Shown one piece after another: positions 5,050 to 6,609 of a stretch of 6,609 bases of DNA (position 1 is its first letter; every line of letters begins with the position of its first letter). Made by a program: the position numbers and the translations under genes. This stretch comes from Candidatus Helarchaeota archaeon (GTDB lineage Archaea; Asgardarchaeota; Lokiarchaeia; Helarchaeales; JABXJV01): assembly GCA_013375355.1 (NCBI GenBank), contig JABXJV010000073.1:1-6609 (forward strand), in the 5' to 3' direction. Below the pieces are notes generated by a model. It saw only the letters and a list, made by a program, of their open reading frames with translations, had not been told where the DNA came from and did no database searches.

Positions 5050-6045
5050 ATGAGCATACAACAAACTGAATTAGTAAAAAATGTTCAAAATACATTAGTT
5101 AGATCTGGATATATCACTTCTAAAGGTTTTAAGAGTAAGAGTAGCTGTTTTGATTTAACAGCGAGAAGGGAGAGATTATTATTTATTAAATGCTTATTAA
5201 ATGTTGATAATTTTAAACAAAGCCAAAAAAATGAATTGATACTTATTTCTAATATGTTTACTGGCTCACCTGTTTTAATTGGGGAGCGTAATAAACATAA
5301 AGAAATGGAAAATGGTGTAGTATATAATAAAAGTGGAATTCCAACCTTAAGTTTTAGTACATTCCAAGATCTCGTCCTTAATGATATAATTCCTTATATT
5401 TATGCTAGAAGAGGAGGATTTTTCGTAAAAATAAACGAATCTAGTTTTGAACATGAACGTTCAGAACTTGAGTTTTCTTTATCTGAATTAGCTGAAAAAG
5501 TTGGCGTATCTAGAAAAACAATTTACTCATATGAACACGGTAAAATGGATGCCTCTTTGAAAATTTATAAAAAACTCAAAAATTTCTTTTCAAGTCAAAT
5601 AGAAAAACCAGTTGAAATATATACTTGGGAATTAGAAGTAGATGAAGATTACATTAATGAGTTAAAGGGAAAATTAGATGACCTTCGAAATGATATTAAC
5701 GAAATATTTATGAATTTAGGATTAGAGGCAATTTGGCCTAAAAAAGCACTTTTTGATGCTATTACAACAGAGGATGAAGATTCAAAAGAAGAAGTTACCA
5801 CTAGTTCTGAAGATATTAAAATTATTACTGGACTTGGTTCTAGAGACGAAAAGACAAAGGTTATTTATCAGAAAATTCAACAAATTGAAAGCATCTCACA
5901 AGTCATACCATCACCTAATTTGTTTATTACTGAAGATAAGAGACATCTACCTGGTGTAATAAAAGTCCCTATTATAGAGAAAAAGAAATTAGAAAAATTA
6001 GGAAAAGAGGATCTTTTTAAAAAGATTAGTAATCTCCTTAACTAA
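5050..6045 (+). CDS. Archaeal HTH-type transcriptional regulator (XRE-like HTH)
   Basis: This 331-residue protein fits the archaea-specific putative HTH-type regulator family (UPF/HAMAP type with a central Cro/C1-like HTH). The N-terminal domain carries the family signatures SCFDLTARRE (32-41) and SPVLIGER near 73-80, then GVVYNKSGIP and IYARRGGFFVKI (117-128). The HTH spans about 136-176, with LSELAEKVGVSRKTIYSYEHG as helix-turn-helix and recognition helix. After an acidic linker (TTEDEDSKEE, 239-248), a conserved C-terminal domain follows (about 255-325; ITGLGSRDEKT... LPGVIKVPII). Length is close to the family norm, so it is intact. It should bind DNA in the cytoplasm; its targets are unknown for the family as far as can be said here. 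The ATG at 5050 is chosen over GTG 5014 because of the TATA box at 5017-5024 and family alignment. No Shine-Dalgarno is needed for a leaderless message. Confidence 0.88.
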   Translation: MSIQQTELVKNVQNTLVRSGYITSKGFKSKSSCFDLTARRERLLFIKCLLNVDNFKQSQKNELILISNMFTGSPVLIGERNKHKEMENGVVYNKSGIPTLSFSTFQDLVLNDIIPYIYARRGGFFVKINESSFEHERSELEFSLSELAEKVGVSRKTIYSYEHGKMDASLKIYKKLKNFFSSQIEKPVEIYTWELEVDEDYINELKGKLDDLRNDINEIFMNLGLEAIWPKKALFDAITTEDEDSKEEVTTSSEDIKIITGLGSRDEKTKVIYQKIQQIESISQVIPSPNLFITEDKRHLPGVIKVPIIEKKKLEKLGKEDLFKKISNLLN

Positions 6046-6140
6046 CTCCACATTTTCATCTTAATTACTTTATTTTTATAAGGATAATATTGTATTTTTT
6101 CAATAGTAAGTAAATAAAATTAACTTTAAGGTGCATTTTA
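6046..6140 (+). promoter_or_regulatory. Spacer with terminator-like T tracts and a promoter candidate
   Basis: This 95-base spacer contains T-rich tracts (around 6071-6077 and 6094-6100) that could end the regulator transcript. TTTATAAG near 6075-6082 could act as a TATA box for the next gene, giving a start near 6105 and a leader of about 35 bases. Alternatively the two genes are co-transcribed; the sequence does not decide. Confidence 0.3.
6128..6133 (+). promoter_or_regulatory. Shine-Dalgarno site of the last gene
   Basis: AAGGTG lies seven bases before the ATG at 6141 and complements the archaeal 16S rRNA 3' end well. It is the only strong ribosome-binding site in the window and fixes the start of the partial gene. 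Confidence 0.7.
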
Positions 6141-6609
6141 ATGTCAGATGACATTTATGATTTAATTCGAAGAAATATGAATAAAAGTTGGCCTTTACAG
6201 CTTCCAAAACATAAGAAAGTTATAGATTTTTTAAAAATAATAATCCCAACCGAAGAAGAAGCAAAGATCCTATCTATTTTTAAAGAACCGATGATAGAAA
6301 TAAAAAGTGTTAAGAAGATTTCAAAAATTACAGGTATCCCTCTTGAAAAAGTAACTGAAATCTGTGAAAAAATGGCTGAAAAGGGAACCATTCTAAAAAC
6401 GGGAAAAAGATATTCTCTCCTCCCGATAATGCCTGGATTATTTGAATTTTATTTTGTTAGCAGAAAAGATTCGGAGGAAAATTTAAAAAAAGCATCAAAA
6501 TTATTTCATGAATTACTAGATTATGGACTTTTAGATGAATGGTATAGCTCAGAATATCCTTTTTTTAGAACCTTACCATCTTCAAGTGTTCAGCAAAAAA
6601 CAAAAAAAA
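6141..6609 (+). CDS. Winged-helix/4Fe-4S ferredoxin-type protein, 3' truncated
   Basis: The gene starts with a strong Shine-Dalgarno and remains open to the window edge, giving 156 residues of an incomplete protein. After a short N-terminal segment, residues 37-95 look like a winged helix: TEEEAKILSIFK, then SVKKISKITGIPLEKVTEICEKM as the HTH helices, then KGTILKTGKRYSLLPIMPG as the wing. PGLFEFYF (98-105) and YPFFRTLP (139-146) resemble signatures of a family of proteins that join this N-terminal module to C-terminal 4Fe-4S ferredoxin motifs, found in Asgard archaea and anaerobic bacteria. The cluster cysteines would lie beyond the window, so the redox role is inferred from family memory, not seen. 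The only Cys visible (position 75) is in the winged helix. It follows the HTH regulator in the same direction, 95 bases away. The alternative is a plain winged-helix protein. Confidence 0.6.
   Translation, partial: MSDDIYDLIRRNMNKSWPLQLPKHKKVIDFLKIIIPTEEEAKILSIFKEPMIEIKSVKKISKITGIPLEKVTEICEKMAEKGTILKTGKRYSLLPIMPGLFEFYFVSRKDSEENLKKASKLFHELLDYGLLDEWYSSEYPFFRTLPSSSVQQKTKK

Noticed and set aside
6155..6391. Minus-strand 78-codon open frame
   Set aside because: It is antisense to the partial winged-helix gene, which has a strong ribosome-binding site and a sensible protein.

Overview
The window looks like chromosomal DNA of an AT-rich archaeon, most likely a Lokiarchaeia-like member of the Asgard group. 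The archaeal signs are a methylmalonyl-CoA mutase split into separate large and cobalamin-binding subunits, an archaea-specific HTH regulator with a TATA box placed for a nearly leaderless mRNA, another gene with an AAGGTG ribosome-binding site, and a membrane-anchored repeat protein with a cadherin/Ig-like domain of the style common in Asgard genomes. The taxonomic call is inference from protein style; no marker gene is present.

Layout. Positions 1-60 are AT-rich with nothing recognisable. Positions 61-210 form a compact island richer in G+C that folds into several hairpins plus a possible pseudoknot. It ends in a hairpin with a TTTA loop followed by TTGTTCAA, which resembles the right end and guide RNA (omega/reRNA) of IS200/IS605-type tnpB elements; no tnpB gene is in the window. 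Positions 297-716 (minus) encode the B12-binding mutase subunit and 870-2537 (plus) the catalytic subunit, read divergently from a shared 153-base AT-rich promoter region. The large subunit then converges on a 658-residue surface protein (2696-4672, minus) across a 158-base intergenic region that holds a T-run for each gene and a perfect palindrome. A gene-free AT-rich stretch (4673-5049) separates that gene from an archaeal HTH-type regulator (5050-6045, plus). A partial gene (6141 to the window end, plus) follows, probably a winged-helix/4Fe-4S ferredoxin-type protein cut before its cluster motifs.

How it fits together. The two mutase subunits should assemble into one B12-dependent enzyme interconverting methylmalonyl-CoA and succinyl-CoA. 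The large subunit carries Phe where canonical methylmalonyl-CoA mutases have the substrate-contacting Tyr, while keeping the carboxylate-binding Arg, so substrate preference deserves a check. The surface protein is predicted to be an exported eight-bladed beta-propeller with a cysteine pair in every blade, tethered by one C-terminal membrane helix. The regulator and the partial gene have no evident functional link to the mutase. The best candidates for something unusual are the structured RNA island and the cysteine-paired propeller.
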